This document shows positions 47,291 through 57,859 of a stretch of 64,000 nt of DNA, in pieces. A program made the translations under genes and the position numbers. The first letter of the stretch is position 1. Every line of letters starts with the position of its first letter. The stretch comes from Allobosea psychrotolerans (lineage in GTDB: Bacteria > Pseudomonadota > Alphaproteobacteria > Rhizobiales > Beijerinckiaceae), in NCBI RefSeq assembly GCF_002917105.1, contig NZ_PQFZ01000009.1:172330-236329 (forward strand). Reading direction: 5' to 3'. The notes below the pieces were generated by a model. That model had not been told where the DNA came from. It made no database searches and saw only the letters and a list, made by a program, of their open reading frames with translations.

Positions 47291-47704
47291 ATGATCAAAA
47301 AAGTACCCAACCCGATCGACCGCCATGTCGGAAGCCGTGTCCGGATGCGTCGAATGCTCGCTGGAGTCAGCCAGGAGCGGCTCGGCGAAGGCCTCGGACT
47401 GACCTTCCAGCAGGTCCAGAAATACGAAAAAGGCTCGAACCGCATCAGCGCCAGCCGCTTGCAGCAGATCGCCAAGATGCTGGATGTGCCGGTCTCCTTC
47501 TTCTTCGACGGAGCCCCGACCGGCGACATGCCGGCGGGCGGCTTCTCGGATGCCGCCTCGACGGCCTATGTCTCCGACTTCATGGCGACCAGCGAAGGCG
47601 TGCAGCTGACCAAGGCCTTCGTACGCATCAAGAGCGGGCGGGTGCGACGGCGCATCGTCGATCTCGTCGAGGCGCTGGCGGAAGAAGACAGCGGAATCGC
47701 GTGA
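47291..47704 (+). CDS. XRE family transcriptional regulator upstream of metK
   Basis: A 137-residue regulator with a Cro/CI-type helix-turn-helix (VGSRVRMRRMLAGVSQERLGEGLGLTFQQVQKYEKG, residues 13-48) and a short C-terminal domain (VQLTKAFVRIKSGRVRRRIVDLVEALAEE). This regulator sits between lnt and metK in many Rhizobiales. Targets are unknown; control of metK is an inference from position. DNA upstream (47212-47240) is unusually AT-rich and promoter-like. Confidence 0.93.
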   Translation: MIKKVPNPIDRHVGSRVRMRRMLAGVSQERLGEGLGLTFQQVQKYEKGSNRISASRLQQIAKMLDVPVSFFFDGAPTGDMPAGGFSDAASTAYVSDFMATSEGVQLTKAFVRIKSGRVRRRIVDLVEALAEEDSGIA

Positions 47705-47717
47705 TCTGGCTCTCTTT

Positions 47718-47737
47718 TTGTTCGTCTTGACGAACAA
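47718..47737. promoter_or_regulatory. Perfect 20-bp palindrome between the XRE gene and metK
   Basis: TTGTTCGTC (47718-47726) and GACGAACAA (47729-47737) are separated by 2 nt. The T-run precedes the stem, so it is not a plus-strand terminator. A dimeric repressor site, perhaps for the adjacent XRE protein, is plausible. Confidence 0.45.
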
Positions 47738-47865
47738 GGCTCCCGAAAAACGGATTTCCGACTTGACGGCGAACGCGCCCGCTGCAAAGACGGTGCCCGT
47801 TTTCGTCGGCCGATCGTGTCGTCACGCCGGTCACACGCCAACCCCATCCGAAGGGTTATCTGACC

Positions 47866-49071
<1,206 letters not shown>

Positions 49072-49096
49072 GCGACGGTTTCGACTGAATTGCATC

Positions 49097-49124
49097 AGGC
49101 CGGAGCCTTGGCTCCGGCCTTTTT
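49097..49124 (+). terminator. Rho-independent terminator of metK
   Basis: A 10-bp stem, AGGCCGGAGC (49097-49106) and GCTCCGGCCT (49111-49120), has a 4-nt loop and is followed by TTTT. It begins 25 nt after the metK stop. Confidence 0.92.
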
Positions 49125-49143
49125 CTTTTGACAGATCGCGCTA

Positions 49144-49204
49144 GAAACGCGCCGTCAATCTGGACAAGCCGTGCTAGCGGAGACGCGGAATGACGGCGCG
49201 TTTC
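49144..49204. repeat. Intergenic inverted repeat related to family B
   Basis: GAAACGCGCCGTC (49144-49156) and GACGGCGCGTTTC (49192-49204) are a perfect 13-bp inverted repeat, 35 nt apart. The right flank matches that of the element at 39051-39096. Confidence 0.65.
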
Positions 49205-49205
49205 C

Positions 49206-49224
49206 TTTGAAGAACCTCTTCAAA
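49206..49224 (+). promoter_or_regulatory. Small hairpin in the trmB 5' leader
   Basis: TTTGAAGA (49206-49213) and TCTTCAAA (49217-49224) form an 8-bp stem with a 3-nt loop, ending 8 nt before the trmB start. It could mask the ribosome-binding region; no function is shown. Confidence 0.3.
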
Positions 49225-49232
49225 CCAAAGAC

Positions 49233-49931
49233 ATGAGCATGACCGACGATTTCGATCCTGACCGCGCCTTCTTCGGCCGTCGCAAAGGCAAGGCCCTGCG
49301 CGAAGGCCAGAATGCGATGATCGAGGGCGTATTGCCGCGCCTGCGCCTGCCGGATGGCGAGATCACCGATCTGGCGGGGTTGTTTCCGCACCCCGTGACG
49401 GCGGTTCGGCTCGAGATCGGCTTCGGCGGCGGCGAGCATCTGCTTTCGCGGATGCGCGAGAGCCCGCAGATCGGCTTCATCGGCGTCGAACCCTTCATCA
49501 ACGGGATGGCGAAGTTCCTCGCCGTCATCGAGCGGGAAGGGCTGACGAATATCCGGCTCTGGGACGGCGACGCTGCGCTGATGCTGCCGCGCCTGCCGGC
49601 CGGCGGGCTCGATGCGATCGACCTGCTCTACCCCGATCCCTGGCCGAAGCGCCGCCAGCGCAAGCGGCGTTTCGTCTCCGAACGCACACTTGGCCTGTTC
49701 GCCCGCTGCCTGCGCCCGGGCGGGCGCTTCCGCTTCGCCAGCGACATCGACGACTATGTCGGCTGGACGCTGGCGCGGCTCGCTCGCTCGCCTGATTTCG
49801 ACTGGACGGATGAGCGCGCCGATGACTGGCGCAAGCCTTATCCAGGCTGGATCCGCACGCGCTACGAGGCGAAGGCCGTCGCGGCGGGGCGCGTGCCGAG
49901 CTACCTCACGGCTGTGCGTCGCGCATCCTGA
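49233..49931 (+). CDS. trmB: tRNA (guanine-N7-)-methyltransferase TrmB
   Basis: A 232-residue SAM-dependent enzyme making m7G46 in tRNA. The SAM site LEIGFGGGEHLL is near residues 60-71 and the conserved IDLLYPDPWPKRRQRKRRF is intact. It lies between metK and rimP as in other Rhizobiales. Its last 26 nt overlap the end of the convergent DUF2336 gene. Confidence 0.95.
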   Translation: MSMTDDFDPDRAFFGRRKGKALREGQNAMIEGVLPRLRLPDGEITDLAGLFPHPVTAVRLEIGFGGGEHLLSRMRESPQIGFIGVEPFINGMAKFLAVIEREGLTNIRLWDGDAALMLPRLPAGGLDAIDLLYPDPWPKRRQRKRRFVSERTLGLFARCLRPGGRFRFASDIDDYVGWTLARLARSPDFDWTDERADDWRKPYPGWIRTRYEAKAVAAGRVPSYLTAVRRAS

Positions 49932-50994
49932 GGAAGCCGAGCACGCGCTGGGCGGTCGTCGTGTTCAAGGTGCGGAAGCTCTGGCGGGCGCGCTCGATCG
50001 CGACCTCCGACTTGCCGAGATCCTTGCGCAGGCCGATCAGCGCGCGCGTGGTCTCCCAGGACCAGCCGAGAGCCCGGCCGACCAGGAGCACGGCATCACG
50101 GTCCGTACCCAGAATGATCTGCTCGGTCGCCGGCAGGCCGAGCTGCGCCAGCGCCGCAACGGCGCACATCGCATGCTCCAAGGCGCCCGCAGCAGCAAAT
50201 TCGACCAGCTTGGCCTCGTCGAGCTGACCGGCTTCATGGAGCCGGTTGATCTCGATCAGGGCCGCGTTGATCTTGGCGTAGCCGTCATGTGTCTGCGCCT
50301 CGGCGGCGATCGCCTGGGCGCCGCGCTCGACGGCGATATCGACCGCGCCGGCAAGCGAGGGCTCGAGCGTCGCCGTGAGGCGGCGGCGCGCCGAATTCTT
50401 GGCGGCCACCAGAAGCTGGCCGAGCAATTCGGCCGGAATGTCGCTGCGCGAGCCCAAAGTCGCCTGGAGCGCATCGTCCTGAACGGCCCGCATCACCAGC
50501 ACGCCCATGCCATGGCGCGAAAAGCGCGCGGTCTGGTTGGCCGCCACCGCATGGGTGACGACGCGGCCACCGCGCAGAATCAGGAAATCCGTGACCGGCT
50601 CGCCGAGATCGGGCCGCTCGGTGATGGCGAGCATGTGATCGCGGCCCTTGGCCGCCGAGACCGCGACCAGATCCTGGTCGGTAAGACGTTTCGAGGCGAT
50701 CAGCACCGGCCTGGCGACGGCGATCTCGTCGAGCGCAAGCTGGCGCACGACGCCGCTCGGCGCGTTGGGAATGGGTGCGAGCCGCTCCGACAATTCGATG
50801 CGGGCCCGGACCTCGATGGCGCGCGAAAGCCGGCCGATCACCACGTCGAAGATGCTGACCTGGTCCTCCTCCATACCGGCAGCGGTGCTGAGGAACAGGT
50901 CGGTCAGGCGGGCCAGAATCTGCGTGCGGTCGTCACTCGACCCACGCGTCATCGTCGCTTCAAGATCGCGCAGCAGCGCACTCACCGAACTCAT
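49906..50994 (-). CDS. DUF2336 domain-containing protein
   Basis: A 362-residue soluble, all-helical HEAT-like protein. Pattern matches DUF2336: SERLAPIPNAPSGVVRQLALDEIAVARPVL near the N-terminus and a C-terminal LGWSWETTRALIGLRKDLGKSEV segment. Some family members modulate polar growth or PopZ-type proteins, but none is assignable here. GAGGAT precedes the ATG on the minus strand. It faces trmB. Confidence 0.87.
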   Translation of the reverse strand: MSSVSALLRDLEATMTRGSSDDRTQILARLTDLFLSTAAGMEEDQVSIFDVVIGRLSRAIEVRARIELSERLAPIPNAPSGVVRQLALDEIAVARPVLIASKRLTDQDLVAVSAAKGRDHMLAITERPDLGEPVTDFLILRGGRVVTHAVAANQTARFSRHGMGVLVMRAVQDDALQATLGSRSDIPAELLGQLLVAAKNSARRRLTATLEPSLAGAVDIAVERGAQAIAAEAQTHDGYAKINAALIEINRLHEAGQLDEAKLVEFAAAGALEHAMCAVAALAQLGLPATEQIILGTDRDAVLLVGRALGWSWETTRALIGLRKDLGKSEVAIERARQSFRTLNTTTAQRVLGFLRMRDAQP

Positions 50995-51118
50995 GCAGCA
51001 TCCTCACGCAACGTCTGCGGCCGCACTATCGGCAAGAAGAATGACCAGCCGGTTAGCGCGAACGCAGAAAGCGCGACTTCCCGGATCGATCGATCCCGAC
51101 GCGCAATCGATCCAGACC

Positions 51119-51147
51119 TTGCATGCGTCGGCAAGCCAGACTAAATA
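51119..51147 (+). promoter_or_regulatory. Sigma-70-like promoter ahead of rimP-nusA-infB
   Basis: TTGCAT (51119-51124) and TAAATA (51142-51147) are separated by exactly 17 nt, close to the consensus spacing. Transcription would start near 51154, about 210 nt upstream of rimP and just before the terminator at 51186-51215. Nothing else is coded on this strand for 1.2 kb upstream. Confidence 0.55.
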
Positions 51148-51185
51148 GCGTGTAACAGCTCTGGTTTCGGTATCAGCCGATGATC

Positions 51186-51215
51186 AAGAGCGGGCCTGCC
51201 GGCCCGCTCTTTTTT
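51186..51215 (+). terminator. Intrinsic terminator/attenuator in the rimP-nusA leader
   Basis: A perfect 11-bp stem, AAGAGCGGGCC (51186-51196) and GGCCCGCTCTT (51201-51211), has a TGCC loop and a following T-run to 51215. No gene on the plus strand ends nearby (trmB ends at 49931), so it lies in the operon leader, about 30 nt after the predicted start site. GCTCT at 51158-51162 can pair with AGAGC at 51187-51191 as a weak alternative structure. The rest of the 371-nt gap 50995-51365 holds a family A repeat and no gene. Confidence 0.8.
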
Positions 51216-51241
51216 ATTGGCCGAAGCCCTGCCGGGGCCAG

Positions 51242-51310
51242 AGCATGATGCCACAGCGAAGACCCGCTTCAGCGATGGAGCGGAAACCGGTTTTCGGGCG
51301 ACATCATGGT
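51242..51310 (+). repeat. Dispersed intergenic repeat, family A (copy 4)
   Basis: It begins GAGCATGATGCC, has the core GGAAACCGGTTTTCGGG and ends CATCATGGTCC, so the ends are also weakly complementary. It lies in the rimP leader. Confidence 0.55.
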
Positions 51311-51365
51311 CCACTGAGTTGGTTTGGAGCCGGATGACTTTCAGCTCCATGCAGGCGGCCAAGGT

Positions 51366-52049
51366 ATGAACGAAACCACAGCAAGCACCGGGCAGGAGCC
51401 ACGCCTCGTCGTCGAAAGCGGCGTGGCGGCGCGCGTGGCGGCCATTGTCGAGCCAGCGATCGTCGATCTCGGCTACAGGCTGGTGCGCGTGCGCGTCACC
51501 GGCCAGAACGGCTGCACGGTCCAGATCATGGCCGAGCGGCCCGACGGTACCATGAATGTCGAGGGCTGCGAGGCCGTCAGCCAGGCCGTCTCGCCGGCGC
51601 TCGACGTTGATGATCCCGTGCAGGTTGCCTATCATCTCGAGGTGTCTTCGCCGGGAATCGACCGGCCGCTGGTGCGGGCGAGCGATTTCGAGCGCTGGGC
51701 CGGGCATCTCGCCAAGATCGATACCGAAGCCGTCGTCGCCGGCCGCAAGCGCTTCCGCGGCATCTTGCGCGGCGTGGATGGCGGCAATGCCCTGCTCGCC
51801 CGCGACGATGCGAAATCGGAAGAGGAGCGCGACGTCGCCATTCCGATGTCGCTGATCGCCGAGGCCCGCCTCGTGCTGACCGACGCGCTCGTGACGGAAT
51901 CGCTGCGCCGTGGCAAATCGGGCCTGCCGCCCGAGATGCCGCCGGCCGAAGAGATCGCCAGCCCGAAGAAGGGCAAGGGAAAATCGCTGGGTCCGCGCCC
52001 GGGCAAGAAGCCCGGACAGGCTCCGCAGGACACAACGGAAGAGGAGTGA
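51366..52049 (+). CDS. rimP: Ribosome maturation factor RimP
   Basis: A 227-residue factor for 30S subunit assembly. The core [22 protein letters not shown] and [21 protein letters not shown] is diagnostic. A Lys/Pro-rich C-terminal tail (from about 185) extends beyond the E. coli length, typical of Rhizobiales. ATG at 51366 is preferred; a TTG at 51324 is in frame. It is the first gene of rimP-nusA-ylxR-infB and sits behind a possible attenuator. Confidence 0.95.
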   Translation: MNETTASTGQEPRLVVESGVAARVAAIVEPAIVDLGYRLVRVRVTGQNGCTVQIMAERPDGTMNVEGCEAVSQAVSPALDVDDPVQVAYHLEVSSPGIDRPLVRASDFERWAGHLAKIDTEAVVAGRKRFRGILRGVDGGNALLARDDAKSEEERDVAIPMSLIAEARLVLTDALVTESLRRGKSGLPPEMPPAEEIASPKKGKGKSLGPRPGKKPGQAPQDTTEEE

Positions 52050-52054
52050 GCGCC

Positions 52055-53650
52055 ATGGTCGTCAGCGCCAACAGGCTCGAACTGCTGCAGATCGCCGACG
52101 CGGTCGCCCGCGAGAAATCGATCGACCGGCAGATCGTCGTCGATGCGATGCAGGACGCGATCGCCAAGGCTGCGCGCTCGCGCTACGGCGCCGAGACCGA
52201 CGTTCATGCCGAGATCAACACCAAGACCGGCGAGCTGCGGCTGGCCCGCCATCTCCAGGTCGTCGACCTCGTCGAGAACGGCGCGACCGAAATCACCGTC
52301 GACGAGGCCAAGCGCCACAATCCGGCGGCCCAGGTCGGCGACGTCATCGCCGATCCGCTGCCGCCCTTCGATTTCGGCCGCATCGCCGCCCAGTCGGCCA
52401 AGCAGGTCATCGTGCAGAAGGTCCGCGAGGCCGAGCGCGACCGTCAGTACGACGAATACAAGGATCGCATCGGCGAGATCGTCAACGGCGCGGTCAAGCG
52501 CGTCGAATACGGCAATGTCTTCGTCGATCTCGGCCGTGGCGAGGCGATCATCCGCCGCGACGAGATGATCCCGCGCGAGACCTTCAAGGTCGGAGACCGT
52601 GCCCGCGCCTATGTCTACGACGTGCGCCGCGAGCCGCGCGGCCCGCAGATCTTCCTGTCGCGCACCCATCCGCAGTTCATGGCCAAGCTCTTCGGCCAGG
52701 AAGTGCCGGAGATCTATGACGGCATCGTCGAGGTGAAGGCCGTCGCTCGCGACCCCGGTTCCCGCGCCAAGATCGCCGTGATCAGCCGCGATTCCTCGAT
52801 CGACCCCGTCGGCGCCTGCGTCGGCATGCGCGGCTCGCGCGTCCAGGCCGTCGTCGGCGAGCTCCAGGGCGAGAAGATCGACATCATCCCGTGGTCGCCC
52901 GATATCGCGACCTTCGTCGTCAACGCCCTGCAGCCGGCGGAAGTCGCCAAGGTCGTGCTCGACGAGGAGGCCGACAAGATCGAGGTCGTGGTGCCCGACG
53001 AGCAGCTCTCGCTCGCAATCGGCCGTCGCGGCCAGAACGTCCGCCTCGCCTCGCAGCTCACCGGCTGGGACATCGACATCCTGACCGAGGCCGAGGAGTC
53101 GGAGCGCCGCCAGAAGGAGTTCCTGCAGCGCACCGAGATCTTCATGAACGCGCTGAACGTCGACGAGACGGTCGGCCAGCTCCTGGCTTCGGAAGGCTTC
53201 CGCACGGTCGAGGAGGTCGCCTATGTCGAGCCCTCCGAGCTCGCCGCGATCGAAGGCTTCGACGAGGACACCGCCGCCGAGATCCAGGCGCGCGCGCAGG
53301 AGTATCTCGCCACGATCGAAGCCGAGTTCGACGAGAAGCGCCGTGCGCTCGGTGTCGCGGACGACTTGCGCGAGGTCGAGGGCATCACCACCTCCATGAT
53401 GGTTGCGCTCGGTGAGAACGACGTGAAGAACGTCGAGGACCTCGCCGGCTGCGCCACCGATGATCTGGTTGGCTGGACCGAGCGCAAGGATGGCGAAACC
53501 ACCCGCCATGCCGGCTATCTCGACGGCTATGATCTGTCCCGCCAGGATGCCGAAGCCATGATCATGGCCGCGCGCGTCAAGGCTGGTTGGATCGAGGCCC
53601 CTGCCGAAGAGACCGAGGCGGACGCCGCCGAAGAATCGGCCGAGGCCTGA
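52055..53650 (+). CDS. nusA: Transcription termination/antitermination factor NusA
   Basis: A 531-residue RNA polymerase-binding factor. An N-terminal domain (VSANRLELLQIADAVAREKSIDR) is followed by S1 (about 130-200), two KH domains (VGACVGMRGSRVQAVVGELQGEKIDII; SLAIGRRGQNVRLASQLTGWDIDI) and two C-terminal helix-hairpin-helix repeats, then an acidic tail. ATG at 52055 has GAGGAG upstream; a GTG at 52046 overlaps the rimP stop (GTGA). NusA could act on the leader terminator of its own operon. Confidence 0.96.
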   Translation: MVVSANRLELLQIADAVAREKSIDRQIVVDAMQDAIAKAARSRYGAETDVHAEINTKTGELRLARHLQVVDLVENGATEITVDEAKRHNPAAQVGDVIADPLPPFDFGRIAAQSAKQVIVQKVREAERDRQYDEYKDRIGEIVNGAVKRVEYGNVFVDLGRGEAIIRRDEMIPRETFKVGDRARAYVYDVRREPRGPQIFLSRTHPQFMAKLFGQEVPEIYDGIVEVKAVARDPGSRAKIAVISRDSSIDPVGACVGMRGSRVQAVVGELQGEKIDIIPWSPDIATFVVNALQPAEVAKVVLDEEADKIEVVVPDEQLSLAIGRRGQNVRLASQLTGWDIDILTEAEESERRQKEFLQRTEIFMNALNVDETVGQLLASEGFRTVEEVAYVEPSELAAIEGFDEDTAAEIQARAQEYLATIEAEFDEKRRALGVADDLREVEGITTSMMVALGENDVKNVEDLAGCATDDLVGWTERKDGETTRHAGYLDGYDLSRQDAEAMIMAARVKAGWIEAPAEETEADAAEESAEA

Positions 53651-53664
53651 GCCGGATCGCGCGG

Positions 53665-54393
53665 ATGCAACGGGCTGTCTCGATGAGCGAGACGCGGAAA
53701 GACGGCCCGGAGCGCAGCTGCGTCGTCAGCCGGGCGGTGAAATCGCCCGACGACCTGATCCGCTTCGTGGTCGGGCCCGAGGGGGTCCTGACGCCAGATC
53801 TCCGGCGCAAGCTGCCGGGGCGAGGCGTCTGGACGAGCCTGAGCGCCAAGACCGTCGCCGAGGCGGTGAAGCGCAAGGCCTTCGAGCGATCGCTCAAGGC
53901 GAAGATCACCGTGCCGGCCGATCTGGTCGCGATGATCGACGGCCTGATGCTGCGCGATGCGCTGCAGGCGCTGGCGATGGCTAACAAGGCCGGGCTGGTC
54001 TCGAGCGGCTTCGCCAAGGTCGAGGCGGTGATCGGATCTGGTCGCTGCGCAGCGGTGATCGAAGCCAGCGACGGCGCCGAAGATGGCCGGCGCAAGATCG
54101 GACAAGCCCTGAAGCGGGCCGAGATTGCCCGTGAAAGCGCGGGATTGAAGGCACGAAAGACACCCGTCGTCGCAATTTTTGCGGCAACGGATTTGGAATT
54201 GGCGTTGGGGCGGGCACATGTGATACATGCGGCGCTTGCTCCGGGTCCGGCGGCCGAGGGTTTCCTCTTCCGCTGGCGTCGGCTCGTCCGCTACAGGACG
54301 GACGATGTCGGTGCGACGGAGCCTGACCACCCGGCGCACTCCGACCCCTTAGACGAACAAACGACCGAACCGGCAGGACCGAACGCGGAATGA
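53665..54393 (+). CDS. YlxR (DUF448) RNA-binding protein with L7Ae-like domain
   Basis: A 242-residue protein: an N-terminal DUF448/YlxR domain ([24 protein letters not shown]... [15 protein letters not shown]) joined to a C-terminal L7Ae/L30e-like RNA-binding domain ([29 protein letters not shown]). The fusion is usual in alphaproteobacteria between nusA and infB. ATG at 53683 is an alternative start. The stop overlaps infB (ATGA). Confidence 0.9.
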   Translation: MQRAVSMSETRKDGPERSCVVSRAVKSPDDLIRFVVGPEGVLTPDLRRKLPGRGVWTSLSAKTVAEAVKRKAFERSLKAKITVPADLVAMIDGLMLRDALQALAMANKAGLVSSGFAKVEAVIGSGRCAAVIEASDGAEDGRRKIGQALKRAEIARESAGLKARKTPVVAIFAATDLELALGRAHVIHAALAPGPAAEGFLFRWRRLVRYRTDDVGATEPDHPAHSDPLDEQTTEPAGPNAE

Positions 54394-57254
54394 GCGATAC
54401 CAAGACCCCGGGCGATAAGACCTTGACGGTCAGCCCCCCGAAGACCCTGACGTTGAAGCGTCCTGTCGAACAGAGCACTGTCCGGCAGAGCTTCTCGCAT
54501 GGGCGCTCGAAGCAGGTCGTCGTCGAGGTCAAGCGACGCGCAGGCGGTCCCGAGATCAAGGATGCGCCGATCGCGCGCGCACCTCAGCCTCAGGTCCAGC
54601 AGGCTGCGCCGCGCCCCGTTGCTCCGGCGCCTGCTCCCATCACGCGACCGGCCGGCAGCATGCTGCTGCGCACGCTCTCGGAGGACGAGAAGGATGCCCG
54701 CCAGCGCGCACTCTCCGACTCGCGCGACCGTGAAGCGGAAGCCCGCCGCATCGCCGAGGAGGAAGCGCGCCAGCGCGCCGCCGCCATCGAGCGCGAGCGC
54801 CAGGAGCGCGAAGCCGCCCTCGCCCGCCAGCGCGAGGAAGAAGAGCGTCGCCGCCAGGAAGACGATCACAAGCGTCGCGCCGAAAGCGCTGCACGCCAGC
54901 GCATGAACGAGGAGCAGCAGGCTCCGCGCCCGGCCGCCCCGCAGCCGCCGCGTGACGCCACGCCCGCTCCGCAAGGCGACAGCCCGGCGGCTGCGCCGGC
55001 AGCCCAGGCGCCTGCTTACGCCCAGGCGCCCCGTCCGGCCCCTTCCGGTCCGCGCCCCGATTTCGCCCCGCGTACGCCGATGCGCGATATCGGCGCCCGC
55101 CCGCCCCGTCTGGACTCGCGCCCGCCGCGCCTCGACACCCCGCGCCCGCCGCGTCCTGTCGACACGACCGCTCCGGCCGAGCCGGCCGTCGTCAGGCCTG
55201 CCCGCCAGGCTCCGTCCAGCACTGCGCCGCGCAGCCGCCCCGATGACGGTGAGGCACGGCCCGCGTTCCGCCGTCCCGGCGGCGCTCCAGGCGGCCCGCC
55301 CGGCCGCGGCGCACCTGCGCCCGCCCCCAAGACCCCCAAGGTCGGCGAGAAGCCGCGCGGTCGCCTGACATTGTCGACTGCGACCGGCGGCGATGACGAG
55401 CGCACGCGTTCGGTCGCGGCCTTCCGTCGCCGCGTCCAGCGCATGACCGGCCACCGCGCCTCGGACGTCGCCAAGGAGCGCGTGATGCGCGAGGTGATCG
55501 TCCCCGAGACGATCACCATCCAGGAACTCGCGAACCGCATGTCGGAACGCGGCGTCGACGTGATCCGCCTGCTGATGAAGCAAGGCGCGATGCATAAGAT
55601 CACCGACGTGATCGACGCCGACACCGCCCAGCTCGTCGCCGAGGAAATGGGCCACACTGTCAAGCGCGTCGCCGAATCCGACGTCGAGGAAGGCCTGTTC
55701 GACACGCCCGACACCGACGAGATGCTTGAGTCGCGTCCCGCCGTCGTCACCATCATGGGCCATGTCGACCACGGCAAGACCTCGCTGCTCGACGCGATCC
55801 GCCAGACCCATGTCGTCTCCGGCGAGGCCGGCGGCATCACCCAGCATATCGGCGCCTATCAGGTGACGACGCCTTCGGGCGCGAAGGTGACCTTCATCGA
55901 CACGCCCGGCCACGCCGCCTTCACGGCGATGCGCGCCCGCGGCGCCAAGGTGACGGACGTCGTCGTGCTCGTGGTCGCGGCCGATGACGGCGTCATGCCG
56001 CAGACGGTCGAGGCCATCAATCACGCCAAGGCGGCCAAGGTGCCGCTGATCGTGGCGATCAACAAGATCGACAAGCCCGATGCCAACCCCGACCGGGTGC
56101 GCTCCGAGCTGCTGCAATACGAGATCCAGGTCGAGTCGCTCGGCGGCGAGACGCTGGAAATCGAAGTTTCGGCCAAGACGCGCCAGAACCTCGACAAGCT
56201 GCTCGAGGCCATCGCGCTGCAGGCCGAACTGCTCGATCTCAAGGCCAATCCCGAGCGCGCTGCCGAAGGCACCGTGATCGAGGCCAAGCTCGATCGCGGC
56301 CGTGGCCCCGTCGCGACCGTTCTCGTCCAGCGCGGCACGCTGCGCACCGGCGACATCGTCGTGGCCGGCGCCGAATGGGGCCGCGTGCGCGCGTTGATTG
56401 CCGACACCGGCGCCCAGATCAAGGAGGCTCCGCCCTCCATGCCGGTCGAGGTGCTCGGCTTCAACGGTACGCCGGAGGCCGGCGACCGCGTCGCGGTCGT
56501 CGAGTCCGAGGCCCGCGCCCGCGAGGTCACCGATTACCGCGAACGTCAGCGCCGTGACCGTGTCGCCGCACGCGGCGGTGCATCGGGCGGCGGTCGTTCG
56601 CTGGCCGAAATGATGCGCGATCTGAAGGAAGGCGCCGGCCGCAAGGAATTCCCGCTCGTCATCAAGGGCGACGTGCAGGGTTCGGTCGAGGCCATCGTCG
56701 GAACGCTCGAGAAGGTCGGCAACGAGGAGGTGCGCGCCCGCGTGCTTCAGTCGGGCGTCGGCGCCATCACCGAATCCGACATCACGCTGGCCCAGGCCTC
56801 GGGCGCGGCCGTGATCGGCTTCAACGTGCGCGCCCATAAGGAAGCGCGCGAGGCGGCCGAACGGGCCGGCGTCGAAATCCGCTACTACAACATCATCTAC
56901 AACCTCGTGGATGACGTTAAGGCGGCGATGTCGGGCCTGCTCGCTCCGACCCTGCGCGAAACCATGCTCGGCAATGCCCAGATCCTCGAGATCTTCGCGG
57001 TCTCGAAGGTCGGCAAGATCGCCGGCTGCCGCGTCACCGACGGCACGATCGAGCGCGGCGCCAATGTCCGCCTGATCCGCGACAATGTCGTGGTTCACGA
57101 GGGCAAACTCGCCCAGCTCAAGCGCTTCAAGGACGACGCCAAGGAAGTCGTGGCCGGCCAGGAATGCGGCATGTCCTTCGAGAACTACCAGGACATGCGC
57201 CCGGGCGACGTCATCGAGTGCTACCGCGTCGAAGAGATCAAGCGGACGCTGTAA
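54390..57254 (+). CDS. infB: Translation initiation factor IF-2
   Basis: A 954-residue GTPase that brings initiator tRNA to the 30S subunit. A long charged N-terminal region with [15 protein letters not shown] coiled coil and Pro/Ala/Arg-rich low complexity (about 55-330) precedes an IF2_N domain and the G domain: G1 GHVDHGKT (457-464), G3 DTPGH, G4 NKIDKPD. Domains II, III and IV follow and end [12 protein letters not shown]. The length is typical of Rhizobiales. Confidence 0.97.
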   Translation: MSDTKTPGDKTLTVSPPKTLTLKRPVEQSTVRQSFSHGRSKQVVVEVKRRAGGPEIKDAPIARAPQPQVQQAAPRPVAPAPAPITRPAGSMLLRTLSEDEKDARQRALSDSRDREAEARRIAEEEARQRAAAIERERQEREAALARQREEEERRRQEDDHKRRAESAARQRMNEEQQAPRPAAPQPPRDATPAPQGDSPAAAPAAQAPAYAQAPRPAPSGPRPDFAPRTPMRDIGARPPRLDSRPPRLDTPRPPRPVDTTAPAEPAVVRPARQAPSSTAPRSRPDDGEARPAFRRPGGAPGGPPGRGAPAPAPKTPKVGEKPRGRLTLSTATGGDDERTRSVAAFRRRVQRMTGHRASDVAKERVMREVIVPETITIQELANRMSERGVDVIRLLMKQGAMHKITDVIDADTAQLVAEEMGHTVKRVAESDVEEGLFDTPDTDEMLESRPAVVTIMGHVDHGKTSLLDAIRQTHVVSGEAGGITQHIGAYQVTTPSGAKVTFIDTPGHAAFTAMRARGAKVTDVVVLVVAADDGVMPQTVEAINHAKAAKVPLIVAINKIDKPDANPDRVRSELLQYEIQVESLGGETLEIEVSAKTRQNLDKLLEAIALQAELLDLKANPERAAEGTVIEAKLDRGRGPVATVLVQRGTLRTGDIVVAGAEWGRVRALIADTGAQIKEAPPSMPVEVLGFNGTPEAGDRVAVVESEARAREVTDYRERQRRDRVAARGGASGGGRSLAEMMRDLKEGAGRKEFPLVIKGDVQGSVEAIVGTLEKVGNEEVRARVLQSGVGAITESDITLAQASGAAVIGFNVRAHKEAREAAERAGVEIRYYNIIYNLVDDVKAAMSGLLAPTLRETMLGNAQILEIFAVSKVGKIAGCRVTDGTIERGANVRLIRDNVVVHEGKLAQLKRFKDDAKEVVAGQECGMSFENYQDMRPGDVIECYRVEEIKRTL

Positions 57255-57278
57255 AGCGGCCGCTTCCCCAAGGAAGCG

Positions 57279-57376
57279 CGTCATGGTCGGGCTTGCCCTG
57301 ACCATCTCGTGACGAAAAGAGCGCCGTCCAGCGCCTCATCCTTCAAGAGATGGCCGGGTCAAGCCCGGCCATGACG
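57279..57376. repeat. Large inverted repeat between infB and rbfA
   Basis: Arms 57279-57308 and 57347-57376 (30 nt each) are complementary at most positions; both contain forms of CATGGCCGGGCTTG and end in GAGATGG/CCATCTC. A smaller hairpin, CGCTTCC/GGAAGCG (57261-57278), lies just before. It probably separates infB from rbfA transcription only weakly, as no T-run follows. Confidence 0.7.
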
Positions 57377-57409
57377 TTTAATCCGGTCCGATCCCGGAGA
57401 ACGAGAACC

Positions 57410-57859
57410 ATGGCAAGACCAGCAAAACCTTCTGGCCCCTCGCAGCGGCAGTTGCGCATCGGCGAATTGATCCGCCACGCCATCGCCGAGTTGCTCGCGC
57501 GCGGCGACATCCACGACGAGGTCCTCGCCAAGCACGTCATCACCGTGCCAGAGGTGCGCCTTTCATCCGATCTGAAGCTCGCAACCTGCTTCATCATGCC
57601 GCTCGGCGGCGGCGACGTGAAGCCGGTGCTCAAGGCGCTGACCGACCATAAGCGCTACATCCGCGGCGAGATCGCCCACCGCGTGAACCTGAAATATGCG
57701 CCCGATGTCCGCTTCCTGCAGGATGAGAGCTTCGCCGAGGCCGAGCGCGTCGATGCGCTGCTGTATTCCGACAAGGTGCGCCGGGACATCCTGAAGCAGC
57801 CGCTGCGGATTCAGCAGGACAGCCCGAACCAGGATGAGAAAGGGCAGGACGATGAGTGA
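57410..57859 (+). CDS. rbfA: 30S ribosome-binding factor RbfA
   Basis: A 149-residue factor that helps 16S rRNA 5' domain maturation. The KH-type fold has [22 protein letters not shown] and [22 protein letters not shown] precedes the ATG at 57410. Its stop overlaps truB by 8 nt. Confidence 0.95.
   Translation: MARPAKPSGPSQRQLRIGELIRHAIAELLARGDIHDEVLAKHVITVPEVRLSSDLKLATCFIMPLGGGDVKPVLKALTDHKRYIRGEIAHRVNLKYAPDVRFLQDESFAEAERVDALLYSDKVRRDILKQPLRIQQDSPNQDEKGQDDE

Noticed and set aside
47705..47865. SAM riboswitch ahead of metK
   Set aside because: The leader has a simple palindrome but none of the conserved SAM-I, SAM-II or SAM/SAH cores.
51632..53509. 625-codon minus-strand frame opposite rimP/nusA
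   Set aside because: Antisense shadow of strongly conserved genes; no domain and no ribosome site.
54291..57305. 1004-codon open frame on the minus strand opposite infB
   Set aside because: It mirrors the infB codons in a GC-rich gene, has biased low-complexity composition and no recognisable domain.
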